Source: Hanleya hanleyi
Taxonomy: Eukaryota > Mollusca > Polyplacophora > Lepidopleurida > Hanleyidae
NCBI GenBank assembly: GCA_036873755.1
Contig: JAVTVY010025238.1
Span: 41,067 to 105,066 of the forward strand
Direction: 5' to 3'
DNA length: 64,000 nt
Made by a program: the position numbers and the translations under genes. Of this stretch, positions 1 to 12,473 are shown one piece after another. Positions within the stretch are counted from its first letter, which is position 1. The number at the start of each line of letters is the position of its first letter. The notes below the pieces were generated by a model. It saw only the letters and a program-made list of their open reading frames with translations. It was not told the origin of the DNA and ran no database searches.

Positions 1-368
1 CCATTTGTTTGACCATCCCCATGTTTTGACCAGGTTGATATGAAAAGAACTATTGATTCATTCGACTGCATGTATGTTGTATTTGTTTTTCCATATCACA
101 TGTTTTAGCTTATTTCTTGGCATATTTTTACTCACTATGCTTTAACATATTGCATGCCTCCATGTTCCTCTGGAATTCTGACCTCGGACTGACTTAATCA
201 TTTGTTCGACTAACAGCTCTTCACCATTTATAAGAATTGAATGAATTCTGGACTTGCCGAGTTGGCAAACATTGCATGATAGATTGATTACAAGTAACAG
301 TATTTTTGTTATTTTGGGATAACATTATCTTAAAATAGCACAAATTCTAGTGCTGAAAATTTGGTCGA

Positions 369-461
369 GTCCTGTGCGGGATTCGAACCAGCGACCCCAG
401 AGTCAGGCACCTAATCGCCAGCACTGTATGTGGGCGATCTAAACCACTCGGCCAACGGGCC
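369..461 (-). repeat. tRNA-derived body of copy A
   Basis: Minus-strand counterpart of 871-964 with the same B box and A box and a few substitutions, including in the acceptor stem. Confidence 0.65.
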
Positions 462-870
462 TCCCACAAAATAGGAGGTAGCAGACCGGTAGTCTTGAAA
501 GCGAACATACAGTACCCCTCTGATGATCGTAATGACACAGCTCCCAAAGCTGAATAGATATATTTTTTATCATTTAGAAAGTGATCGTATAACAGTATTT
601 TCGTTATTTTTGGGATAACACTATCTTAGAATAGCACAAATTCTAGTGCTGAAAATTTGGTCGAGTCCCGTGCGGGATTCGAACCAGCAACCCCAGAGTC
701 AGGCACCTAATCGCCAGCAGCTGGGTCTAAATCTTTCGGAAGAATGGCTCTCCACACTGTAGCCTGAGTTGAACATACAAAAACCTCTGATGATCGTAAG
801 GACTATCATCAGAGAGGTACTGTATGTTCGCTTTCAAGACTACCGGTCTGCTACCTCCTATTTTGTGGGA

Positions 871-964
871 GGCCCGTTGGCCGAGTGGTTTAGATCGCCG
901 ACATACAGTGCTGGCGATTAGGTGCCTGACTCTGGGGTCGCTGGTTCGAATCCCGCACGGGACT
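871..964 (+). repeat. tRNA-derived body of copy C
   Basis: Contains an A-box-like TGGCCGAGTGG (878-888) and a perfect B-box GGTTCGAATCC (943-953), with acceptor-like ends GGCCCGT and ACGGGAC that pair at 6 of 7 positions. The length and A box resemble class II (Leu/Ser) tRNAs. The D stem does not close, so I treat it as SINE-derived, not a functional tRNA. Confidence 0.65.
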
Positions 965-1120
965 CGACCAAATTTTCAGCACTAGAATTTGTGCTATTCT
1001 AAGATAGTGTTATCCCAAAATAACGAAAATACTGTTATACGATCACTTTCTAAATGATAAAAAATATATGATTACAAGTAGTTTTGCCATTTGGAAATGC
1101 TATGTTTCAGTTTGTGTAAT

Positions 1121-1299
1121 ACAGTGAAACCTGTGTAAACCGACCATACTTGAGACCAGATTATAGTGTCAATTTTGACAGGGTTTTGGTTTATCAAGGT
1201 TCAAAATACTTTAAATTTGAGTACTAGAACCCAAGATGATGTCAGTATTTAGACGTTGATCAGTTTACCCAGGTGTCGGTATTTACAGATTTCACTGTA
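1121..1299 (-). mobile_element. MITE family 1, reverse copy
   Basis: Starts ACAGTGAAACCTGTG and ends with the imperfect complement ACAGATTTCACTGT. Internal sequence TATCAAGGTTCAAAATACTTTA is the reverse of the other copies' core. Confidence 0.75.
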
Positions 1300-3563
1300 C
1301 ATTTATACATATTTCTTGATTTCTGATGTCTCGAGTAGATAAGAAGTAGAATATTATGATCTTTCAATGGTCAATCTATTTCACCATTCCATCCCACTTC
1401 TGACACCAAACGTACAGGATAATGCGAAGCTGAATTCTAAGTAATGCTGTTTGAAGGTAGGCTACAGCGGAATATCGCACGATTTTAGCCAAATTTCTTG
1501 AACTTCTTGTTCAAGGCTACATATTTTGATAATGTGATAAATATCTAATGTTTACCCTAATCATTAGGGGCTGTAGTAGTTCCATCTGTCAAATTTAATC
1601 CCAGTCATTCTCCTCTGCATCAGTAACATTCACATGTACCAGCTTAAGCTGCTTGGGCACTTGATAAACTTCCTGTCCATGAGGAGTGACTCTTTGAGTG
1701 ATTAAGGTTACAGCGTTATTGACATAGGCTTCCTCTTAATTGGATTGTATGTAGGCCAGTTTTGGTGGACTAAATGCTGCCCACACTATGGTTGACCAAC
1801 CATGCCGTTACTACACAAGTTCTCCACTTATCAAATATTTCCGAATGTCAAACGAGCACATTTATGACAGTTAAGCTTCTGAAGCTTGAAAGCAGTGGCT
1901 ATAAATAAACCGACTGACAGATACAGAAATTAATGCCCACACTGAAACATTGAGCTGTGCTTCCGAATGACCTTTATTATTCAACGATTTCTTATTTATT
2001 GTTTCTATGAAAGAAGATAGATTTCACTTTGAAATCATTTGAATTCAATAGGGCAAAGATCAAACTCTGTAGCCGAAGGAGGGACTAATCGACATCATTG
2101 CCTATTTGTCATTATGCTGAGGTTACAGCTATTTCTTTACAATTTTGGATTATTTCATTCACAGACATGTGACCATACCTTTTGTTTTCAAATGCCTAGT
2201 TATCTCCGGGACAAAAATGTATTCAAACTTGTTTGGGTTTGCAGTATTTTGATGTTGTTATTATACAAATTTTCCGATGCGATATTGCCAATGTGAAACC
2301 ACTGGCCCTGGTGCCTGTGACCCTTGGCACAATTTCATGTACGGAGTGATATTCCTTAGGAAATATCTGACTCCATGCCTATATTTCTCAGTCATATTCT
2401 GGGTCCTTGCAAAGAGTTACAAAAATACTTGTATTTCTTTCCATGTTTCTATGCAAGATTATGCATGTGATGATTGCAAGACAAGACCCAAGATATGATA
2501 TTATTTCTTAATCTTGTTTGATCCCCTCAATTTAAAATTGAAGTTGACAGATTTGAGCCATGCCCAACACATGCTTGGGACACAGGAATTTTTAGATACC
2601 TATTTGATTCATCTTCACAGAAGTAACTGAAACATATATATTTAGAATTCCTTGTCTTGGGTACTGGACAGGCATGTTTAATTTGACACATGTGTCTCTG
2701 CACCCTGTTTGGGTACTGGTGTGTGTGTTTTTAATTTTGAGAGAGAGTGTAGGCTGGCCTGGCAAGCAGTTGAACCATCTCTCCATGGATGAGTGGAGTC
2801 TGGTGGAGCAGGGACAAAAGATACAACCTACATGAGTAAAATGGCAGGTGCAGCCTGCCTAACTCAAGGATTGTAGGAGGAGGAGGAAATTTGTCTTATA
2901 ACATTTACACCCCATCCTTCATCATTTCAAGCTGTCAAGTCTTCTCAGTGATGTATCTAACCCATATTATGCATCAGTTCTCAAGTGATGTTCCAGCTGT
3001 TGACCTTAATGTTAAATTGGGTGGATTAAGTAAGATTAAGAAAAAGTGGCATCATGTACCAGGCGGTATATCATATCTTGGTCCTTGTCTTCCAACCATC
3101 ACATGCATAAAGGCTAGCTGTTTTGATTTAAAATTCCAAGACATCTTCTAGTTCAAAGATCTTGATTGGTTAATTAAAACTTTTGAAAACAAATCAGGCA
3201 TTTTCATTGGCTGGGAGATAAAATAACACCTAGTCAATCACAGTGTTTATATAGTGGTTCTTTGACACATCATGTTTGCTGTCTGCCAACACATTAGTAA
3301 CTTGTTCAGTTGTATTGCTCAATTTGATCACAAGTGGATAAAGATATAGAACAATCCTGTTTACAAGATGTACAAGAAGAAATACGAGTCTAGCCTCTAG
3401 GCCATAACATACAAGCTTGTCATATATATTTTATGCAAAGTGATATTTAGGAAATGGTACAAGTTGTGATGAAGAGATTCCTCTGGATGAGTAGCTGCTA
3501 TGACCACTTCCAGGTGTATTTCACTATTCAAATCAGCCAATGATAATCAAACAGCTAATACCA

Positions 3564-4064
3564 ATTTAAAGGTGAAATGCAAAGCTTTTTAGATTCTCCT
3601 TTTCACATTTTATATAGGTTGAATAATGATAGAAATACCAGTCTATCTACTTTACTTGGTTTAATTTGAATTATCTTGTTTGCTAGAATCTTTTAAAAAA
3701 TTGGTACCCCTAGCACAGCTGAATTCAGATTTGCAAAACCTCATCGCTTATCTTTCCTTGATTGTGACGTCACGTCAGACCAGCCGCCCGGAGACTGAAC
3801 GTTACAAGTATTGACACCCGGCCAGATGGTCTGATGTGACGTCACAAACGAACGTCAAACAAGGGCAGATAAGCGATGCGGATTTAATTTCTGAAATCGG
3901 CCGGGCTTGAGATGCCAATTTTGAAGCACTTTTCAAAAGCTACCAAGAGACAAAATACTTCAAATAAAACCAAACAGAGTATTTGGGCTGATATTTCCAT
4001 CATTAACTAGCCCGCGAAGAATATAAATAGGAAAATATGAAAACCTTTGCATTTCACCTTTAAG
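3564..4064. mobile_element. MITE family 3 copy with internal palindrome
   Basis: About 500 bp bounded by ATTTAAAGGTGAAATGCAAA and its complement. The centre is a second palindrome with TGACGTCAC on both arms (about 3765-3846) flanked by paired ATCGCTTATC and GATAAGCGAT. Confidence 0.8.
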
Positions 4065-5744
4065 GAGATATTTTGTTATCACTGTTTCTAGGGAACTCCA
4101 TTTAAGTGATGTTTAAGTATATCCACAATCCTTTTAATCTGCCTTGCATAAAATAAATACATTCACCCTATAAAGCGGTTTCTGATGACTGGAAATCTTC
4201 CTGATTTTACAAAAAAGAAATTGTTCCTTCAGTCCTCACTGCAGGTGTTGGTATTTTATATCCTGTCTAACTTAATTATCTTCCCAATAAAAAAGTAATC
4301 GGTGTTCTTTTAATTGGTGTGTTACGGTATAAATACTGGTGACAGGAGCAGTTACGTAGATTGAAGATGATGATGATCAATAGGGCCTGCTGTCTGCTGA
4401 GCTGGTCAGGAATTTAACCTTCCTGTTCCCTATTACATCCAGTGGTGCTGGAGGAAGCTGGAGGTTACACTGCCAAGCCCCCTGGGAACACCCCTCACAA
4501 CTGATCTGTATATGTGACAGCTTTGACCTGGCATGGCTTCATCACTAATCCCCTTGGCTTCCTGAGTCCTGCTGGCTGACAGGCTCTCTTATATCCTTGC
4601 CCACCAATACCCCCTGATTAGCCCCTTGTAAACCTATCAAAATAAGACTTGTTTCCTTCACCTGCCAGGAGTGGTGGTGACTTTTCCGATATCTTCCCCC
4701 AACGTATTTGTATTTTTTGTAGGTTTTCCGCAATAGTTTGGGATTCAAATAAGGGTTTCAATTATGGTGTACAGATGACCTTCCCTTGTGAAGGTTGTAT
4801 GACTTTAGCTGTCAGTAGTGGTAGAGATGTCCTGTCAAGTTACTTAATGCTATAGTCACCAGAAGGGAGCCCCAAGACACCATTTGTATACCCTGATTAC
4901 CTTTGACATATCAGATAATCTGTTAAATAATTTCCTGGAATATTTCCTCCGTCTCAGACAATACGGTGATTAGTATCATCACACTGGAGAGCTTTGATAT
5001 ATATTATACTTGGTTGGTACTGACTAGAGACTTATCTTATGAATATTTCAACAGTCTAGCCTGGCCTTAGCTAATTTCCAATTGTCCATTGCCAGTAATC
5101 CCCAGTGAGATCCCACAATTACCTGTGTGGTTGTCTGGTATAATGCCAGGAATGTCTTCAAGATTTTCTCAGATTTTATTGTCAACACAAGGGCTCTACA
5201 ATACCACTTGCTGTCAAGGAATACTTAAGGAAATCTTCCTCACCAATGTTTCCTTGTGTCCAGACTGTTCCATGAAATGATAAATTTTGATTTTACCCCT
5301 AAGCCTGTAAGCCTCCTCCGGAATTGCTTTCATGCCCACTTCTAATTCAAAACAATAAGAGCTCTGGAACAGGTAGACTTTTCCTGTATTTCCACTTCTC
5401 AAATATTTATCAACTGATACCTTGGCTGAATATTCTCTCAAGCGTTTTCAAGTGGAGTTATAGGAATTTGCCAGCCAACATTCTTAGATATTTTTTTTTT
5501 AATTGAATTTATTCACCAAACTTGAAACAATGAAATTCTCCAATGGCATAGAGAATAGAAGAGTAATAAATAGATGTTCTTTAATATTGCCAATTGATTG
5601 TACAATTTGGTGGGAATAACATCCCATGGGGCTTGTTCTATCTAAAAAAATATATATATTAATATACTGAGCAACGAGGCTTGGTGAAGAATACTAGAGT
5701 TCAATATAACACTTTTTTTAGAAATATTCATGCAATAACTGTGA

Positions 5745-6360
5745 AACAGGTCAGTTCTCAATCAGATGCTGTTTTAGTTTTGATTTAAATAATGAGATAG
5801 ACTTGATGCTTTTAATGGATGAAGGCAACTTGTTCCACTCCCGAGGTCCTTTGATTTTGAGAGAGTAAAATGAAAGCTTTGAACGATAGATTGGTCTGTG
5901 TAGATTAAAAAAGCTGTCCCCTAGTGTTGTATCTATGTACATCAGACTGTCTGATGAAATATATCTGAAAATCCAACTGTAGCGAATCTAGATGGACAAA
6001 TTTATGAACAATAGTAGACAGGAATACAAATTGAGCTTATGGATCTGCAAAATATTAAATTCTATGAATAATGATAATATATGATCTTGTTTCTATGAAT
6101 AATGATAATATATGATCTTGTTTCTATGAATAATGATAATATATGATCTTGTTTCTATGAATAATGATAATATATGATCTTGTTTCTATGAATAATGATA
6201 ATATATGATCTTGTTTTTGCGATAGCGTTATCACTCTTATGGCACATTTTTGTAACAAAAATAAGGAATTTTAAATGGGTAATGAATGTATTAGCCCATA
6301 GCACATTGCAATACGACAAATAAGGGAGTAAATAATAGAGTTCTTTTGTTTATGATATAG
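5745..6360 (-). pseudogene. LINE reverse-transcriptase 3' end relic
   Basis: The minus strand reads, with frame breaks, LPYLSYCNVLWANT, then NILQIHKLNLYS, then FYSLKIKGPREWNKLPSSIK and FKSKLKQHLI. That order and these motifs are the C-terminal part of non-LTR retrotransposon RT proteins (Y-C-x-W-x-N and GP-x-x-WN-x-LP). A 31-bp array interrupts it. Dead copy, 5'-truncated. Confidence 0.75.
6060..6214. repeat. 31-bp minisatellite, five copies
   Basis: Five identical copies of a unit containing TTCTATGAATAATGATAATA. The array lies inside the LINE relic and separates its RT motifs, so it probably grew from LINE sequence. Confidence 0.95.
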
Positions 6361-7267
6361 ATATAGAATAAATGCACCCCTGTTTAAACTGGCCATGGTT
6401 CTGTCCAGAATAATGTTTTCTTAGACCATGTCCTCACTTCTAGGTCAGGTTCTGTCACAGAACATTGGAATTAGTCTAACCTCTCTATAACGCTGTTATT
6501 GGAGGACTAAATTAGACCTGCCTTATAGTATAGATTTTCAGCCTTATAAAAGGGTTGAAATGACAAGCATTTGTTAATTTGGGGGGCACCATAGTAGCCA
6601 CCTTATATCAGAATCAGCGCTATATTGAGGCACCTTATAGCGAGGCTACATGTATAGCCATTGTTCATATTTACAGGTTTGTCAGTTTATCCTGTTCCAC
6701 AATTTGTATGTATTCGCTGTGGAGGAGTTGTAGCTGTGATCTGATTATTTTACCCAGCCTGTCAGTCTTTTTTATCCAATTCTTGATGACCTGAGCTTAC
6801 ATGTACACATGCAGAATTGTGATATGGCATTAATGCAGAATAGATAATAAAGTAATGTATCGGGCATGCAGCGAATGATGGAAAGCCATTTTGAATGATG
6901 AAGTATGTCTGTAGCCATGTTTAACCCCCCACAAGCATGTCAAACTGGTGGCCAGCACTCCTGACAATTAGTTCTATTACACAGCTCTGTAAACACAAGA
7001 TTGGGGGGAGAAATGTCAGCCGTGTGTACATTCCCCAAACTGGACAAGTTGGCCTTTGTCATTTTCACGCTTGGCTAACAATTGTGCATTGAAATTAGCT
7101 TCAGAATTGGAAGCAATTGGTGTATTAATCACATTTGAAATGAGGCACTCCAGACTAACCCATATCATATTTGATTAGAAATATATCCAATATGTTGACT
7201 ACAGCCCCGCCACATATCCACTGGTTAATGTGACTTGAGTTCTGAAACTACAGAGATATTCGTGAAC

Positions 7268-7507
7268 GTGTCAGGACATTTTGGCAGACGAAATTTCGGC
7301 AGTAAGTGGGTGGTGCGACATTTCATTGGTCAATTTTTAAATAATAAATCACCCACCTAAATATCAAAATTTTGTGTATTCTATCTATTTTAGTTTGTTA
7401 AATTCAATTTTGAATTAATACAATTTCAAAATTCAAAGTATAAAATTTGTAAAAATTGACTGCCGAAATGTCTAACCCCTCACTTGCTGCCAAAAATGTC
7501 CCCTTGA
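7268..7507. mobile_element. MITE-like inverted-repeat element
   Basis: GGACATTTTGGCAG near 7273 and CTGCCAAAAATGTCC near 7488 form short terminal inverted repeats around an AT-rich body; inner AATTTCGGCAGT/ACTGCCGAAAT also pair. Only one copy is seen here. Confidence 0.55.
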
Positions 7508-8745
7508 CTGTCTGAGATATAACCTTTTGGGCTGAGATATAACATGTCGAAATGTTGTGGATTCGCCTGTGAAATCTTAATCAAATCTTGGAAGTTTATG
7601 TGCTTGTCTTGTAAGATCCAATGACTTGTGGCAGAATACAGTGACATCTTGCTGCCAGATTTTCTTGGATGAAGGTTCATGAAAAATGTCAAAGTGTAGG
7701 AAGGTTTACAGAGGCTGCTGTAGCTAACATGTGGTGTTAAAATAACATATTCAGAACAGATAATCTTCCTGCTTCTCTTCATGGGTTGCCATATGTAAAC
7801 TCTCAGTTCAGATGGAAAGGCCAGAGTGATGCTTCTATGTTGTTTTTTTGTGGCACACTGTAACAATTATTGTCTTCAATTACCAGCATAGCCGGGAGAG
7901 GTAAACTAAACATGAAATTTGAAAATGTCACCAAGTTAGAACCAGCATGAAATAAGCCGATATCACTTTGAAGTATCTCGGCTCCTCCCCATCATCCGGA
8001 ATACAACATATCATAGACCCCAGCTTCCCTCATTATGTTTAAATGTCAGTTTTAAAATGAGAGCGCTTGGTGCAATAATCTATGTACAGCATGATCTAGT
8101 CTCCGGGAGGACTGTGATATTTAGTCCGTCTCTGGACCCGCTCTGCCAGAACCAACAGGCCTAGTCACAAACTCATCTCTATTGTCCCCCTATAGCCCCT
8201 GAGACAAATATTCATGCAGGCATAAAATTGAAGCTAAAAAGACAACATAACGCAATATGACTTTTCCTGTGGCCCCAGGAGCTTTAACATGGGGTACGTG
8301 GCGCCTCTATTGTAGTTGAAGCTGGCAGGCTGAATAAGCGGCGATTGATCATCATAAATTGGGGCTAAGTAGCTTATGTGATGCAATAAATGTCTCTTCC
8401 CCCCCAGGGCCACCCTGGAAAGAAATCAACTTTCGAAGTGCAACTTGAAGTGTTTTTCTGTTGTCATTGTTTGAACAAAGGGGCTTTTATGAACGAAGCC
8501 CAACTCGCCTAAAACTGAAATTTCATGGAGAGCATGTAATGATATGCCATTGTTAAACCCTTGCTATTTCAGACGAGAAATGTAATTACAAAGCTTTCTT
8601 CAACTATTGGACCAAGTCTTTTAATGGGCGTTCAGAAATAACAATGGAAACTTGAATCTGTTAGGAGATTAATCTGCAATTCTCATCCAAAGCTCAGAGT
8701 CGAATGAAATTCATGTATTCTTGATTTTTTTTTTTATCTTCACAG

Positions 8746-9027
8746 GGAATTTACAACTCCCCCCACCAACGCTTCCACCACCTCCCCCACCCCCACCAAT
8801 AGAAGACATTCCGCAAAGGATACCACCAGTAGCGCCACCTAGGCAGTTTTCTCAGAAAGTTTTAGGGCCGTCCTCACGGGGGAATTATTCAGACGTCGAG
8901 AACGCAAGGCGTGGGAATTCCTCTGATGTAGACTATAGTGATAGACGGGCACATTATTCAGAGGGCGAACAGACCGAATTTGATTATCTTGTACAGACGT
9001 CGTCGGGCAACGTTTTTATACCTCCAG
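8746..9027 (+). CDS. Ten-m: teneurin exon 1 (first visible): proline-rich cytoplasmic segment
   Basis: Acceptor TTTTATCTTCACAG precedes 8746 and donor CAG|GTAAGG follows 9027. Phase is 1 in, 1 out, and the 282 nt are a multiple of three, so skipping would keep the frame. Residues 1-93 begin with two poly-proline runs (PPP, then eight prolines after TL), then IPPVAPPR. These resemble EVH1/SH3 ligands; teneurin cytoplasmic tails bind SH3 proteins such as CAP/ponsin. A Ser/Asp/Tyr-rich stretch with repeated YSD and YSEG motifs follows and is a plausible phosphorylation region. A phase-1 acceptor means at least one more coding exon lies upstream. Confidence 0.85.
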
Positions 9028-12000
9028 GTAAGGCGGATTATTACCCATATTCAGTTGCTAGCTCAAAGAAATTAACTTATGTGATACAAATAGTGTACAT
9101 GTTTTCGAAAATGGGTGGAATTCTTATTATGTGCCCGTCGTATATTGTGATCACTATTTTCACCCGTCTGTCCATCTGTTCACTTTTGCTCGTCTATGCA
9201 ATATCGCTAGTTACATGTCATGGATTGGTACCAAACTTCGGGTAAACCTTAGGTACCCATTCATTTTGAGATCAACGTAGATCACTGTGATTGAAAACAC
9301 AATAAATCATTGAAAATTGTTGTTTTTGCTATAAGTACAGTTCAGACTGTAGCTTGTGATAGCAAAGAAGTTTAAGCCTATTCTGTCCATCTGCTTGGTA
9401 ATACAATTTCTCATGAAAGATTTTAGCCAATTCATATAACATATGCATGGCCATGAGTCAGAAGCCAAGTGAAGATGATGGACTTTGTGACCTATTTTAT
9501 CGAGGTCAACTTAGCATGGAGTATATTGAAGCCCATAAGGCTTTTGTTTATCACATTGAATTTTAAGCCTTAAATTTCAAGTTTGAAGTTAGTTTCTGTT
9601 TGTACCGTACATGTACTATATTCCTGCTTGCATGCGTCCTGAAAAACCTATTGTTGATATTGTACAATGTAATAAGGTTGAGCAGATTTTACGTTTTCAG
9701 CAGACGCACAACCGAGGTTTCCTCGGACAGTTCCCCGTGCAGGGACTGTACCCCTCCAGCGGGTGCCGGGAGAGAACCCTAACCTGCCCGTTCAAGGCTC
9801 AGAGACATATCCAGTTCAGCTGCTCAGTCCTGAGCATCAGATGCAACATACCCAAAGTGTGACAGACAGGTTAGTACAGCACAATATCATGTCTGTTATA
9901 ACAGATACATTGAAACCTGTGTATACTGAAAACTGGGTGAACCGACCAACCACATACACAATACATAAATTTAAAGTATTTTGAACCTTGATAAACCAGG
10001 TCCCTGTCAAAACTGACACTATAATCTGGTCCCAAACATGGTCGATTTACACAGGTTGTCTATGAAAGGCTATTAAAGGGATATTCTTTACAATTCACTG
10101 GCTCACCTTCACAGAAACTCTGAGTGGCTAGAGGTTCTTCAAATTTTCTTCATAGGCCAATGAAATTACTTGATTTCTTTTTGAAGATTTGAATCGACCA
10201 ATCATGCTGTTAGAACTGGAAGATATCCATTGATGCACTGGAGTATCTACAGTGAAACCTGTGAATACTGACACCTGGGTGAACTGAGCAACCTCTTAAT
10301 ACCGACATTATCCATGGTCCCTGTACTTAAATTAAAGTATAGGGATTTAAATAATATAATTATGTTGAACCTTGATAAACCAGAACCCTGTCAAGTTCAA
10401 CACTATATCTGGTCCCAAGCATGGTCGATATATACAGGTTTCACTGTATAAGAATCCAATGACAACATCTGTAGTAGATGTACAAGAATTAAAAATTCTC
10501 TCTTTTACTATACTTTTTATGTTACTTCACAATTTGGTTGAATAAATGATCATTACTCTGTCCATTCACCTGATCCCAGCTATACTCTTAGCCAAAATGT
10601 AGAACAAATATCAGTTAGATTCGACATGCTTTTGTACTTTCCACCTTTAGAAATTGCTTGAACAAGCATGACAATTACGCTGTCCCACTTGGCAGTTTTT
10701 CATGGGAAATGCTGGTTGAATTGGTTCTGGTTGGCCAGAGCAGAGACAATGTGCCGGCTCGGTTTGGTCATATTTCCCCTGTCCGTACCATTTCGCTGAT
10801 GGAAAACTAACATCATAACATGGTAAATGACACTTTATTCAAGCCCAGAAAAATGATGTATTCACACTTTTGCTAATTGAAGCACACATACGGCCGACGG
10901 GCCTCTGGCAGAATGGTGTCCTAATTTCCCAGTGGATTGTTGCAGGTGGGCATGCACGGCGCAGGCTGAAGTGGGCAGTTTGCCACAGCGCCTCTGCCCC
11001 TGGGCTCTGGGGTGTGCGTGACAAAGATAAATGCACATGGCCTCCAGTAGTGTAAAGCTATTACTAATTTATAGAGCCTGGTGGAATGGGGCAAAGATAG
11101 AGGGGACCTTCACAGGGGTTCAGACATCATCCAGTCTTCCTCTGGCTTGCAACATGCAGAACAAAAGCCACACTGGAACACAGAGTCAGTGGACTGTTCT
11201 CACTCTATGCCTCTACTGTTGTGTTATATGGGTCCTTGCTTCCTCTCACCAGGAGATGCTGTAGGGTTTGCCTCTGTCTAGGGGGTAACCCATTATGAAG
11301 ATGAGGCTTATTAATGTGCTCATCCATCCATATAAAAACACCATTAAAACTGGTTGTAAAAATTAATGATTCATGGAAATTCATGCCTTTTTGATGTACT
11401 GGTCTGGCAAAACTCCTGCTTGAATCCCAAGAAACATGGGCCACTGATTGTTCTCAAACAGGCTTGATGGGAGACAAGTGTTCAATTGAGAAACCATACA
11501 TGTATCTGTTACTTCTTCCCTCACAGTAATGAGGCAGCCATTGACCTGCTGTCTACAAATAATTAACAATTAATTGACCCCTAAAGGCATAGACATGAAA
11601 TGTTTTCAGAATGAGGCTCTATGCAAATTCAATCAAGACACAGTAGAATCTTATCATTGAAAGGTTGACTGTTTATTTATTTACTGTCACTTGACTCCTT
11701 TTTCTGCGCTGTGTTTTGGTGTTTTACATTTCGACTCTCCACGAATCCCTGCATAGAATCACATCACATTATTGAGGATGTCAATAAAAAATATCCTTCA
11801 AAATCTTTATTGATAACCCTCCTCTCCTCGAACAATGTCCATTCTACCTTGGTAGTCCCTAACATGATCATCTGGTAAATATGACATGTTATTTCTGTCC
11901 ACTGCAATCAGCAGAGTTATTCTCTGTGCAAGATCAGTGCTGTGTGCCATAATATGGATTGGCTTGACCTCTATCAAAACTCTACCAGACGGCCCTATTG

Positions 12001-12428
12001 ATTGGTCATTTCTCACTGACCACTCAGCCTCAATGTCAAATCCCATAGAGATCTCACTTGCGCTGACCAACGTGTTAGTATTGATGAAGGAATCGAAGCA
12101 TGCGGGATGTGTAAACATATTTCCATCAACTTCTTGCAGTTGTGCAAAATGTACGCGAATGCTTAAATTTTCACCTCTTGCATTTTTTTTCTGCTGTGTT
12201 TCAGGCAAGCATTCTCTTTGCCACAGTTTGGTGCTACTCCTACCATTCCGCTGTCGTCCTACCCTGGAGTAATGAACGACTACACTTATTATTCCAAATT
12301 CAGCAGTGCCAGCCACAGGATGAAGAAGCAGTTGAAGCGGCGATGTAGCTGGAAATGCACTGCACTTATACTACTACTGCTGTGTGTGGCTCTGCTGGCT
12401 GTTGTGGCATACTTTGCAAGTAAGTTTG

Positions 12429-12473
<45 letters not shown>

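Larger units (their letters stand above)
296..1066. repeat. cluster of three tRNA-like SINE copies, two in inverted arrangement
   Basis: Copy A (minus, about 299-590), copy B (minus, about 594-805, internal part replaced) and copy C (plus, about 806-1066) share the same flanks, including ATAGCACAAATTCTAGTGCTG and its complement. A and C form an imperfect inverted repeat. All share a tRNA-like body. The repeated flanks show this is a mobile or duplicated element rather than three genes. Confidence 0.8.
1..8745 (+). other. 5' non-coding sequence, probably an intron
   Basis: No exon with matching phase or recognisable teneurin N-terminus was found. It contains the tRNA-like cluster (296-1066), three MITE-like elements (1121, 3564, 7268) and a minus-strand LINE relic with a 31-bp array (5745-6360). 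Because exon 1 needs an upstream coding exon, all or most of this stretch is likely intron, though a short first exon could be hidden here. Confidence 0.6.
9870..12204 (+). other. intron 2
   Basis: 2.3 kb. It holds two copies of MITE family 1 (9907-10061, 10249-10448) and an unexplained minus-strand open stretch against the exon 3 acceptor (11807-12190). The remainder shows nothing I can name. Confidence 0.75.

Noticed and set aside
871..964. Functional class II tRNA gene
   Set aside because: The A and B boxes are good, but the D stem does not pair, the acceptor has a mismatch and the unit occurs in repeated copies with shared flanks.
7480..7866. 128-codon minus-strand open frame
   Set aside because: No recognisable motif, partly overlaps a MITE-like element, and composition looks random.
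11886..12272. 128-codon plus-strand open frame ahead of exon 3
   Set aside because: Out of frame with exon 3 at its end and opposite the coding-like minus strand; it seems to be the shadow of that stretch.
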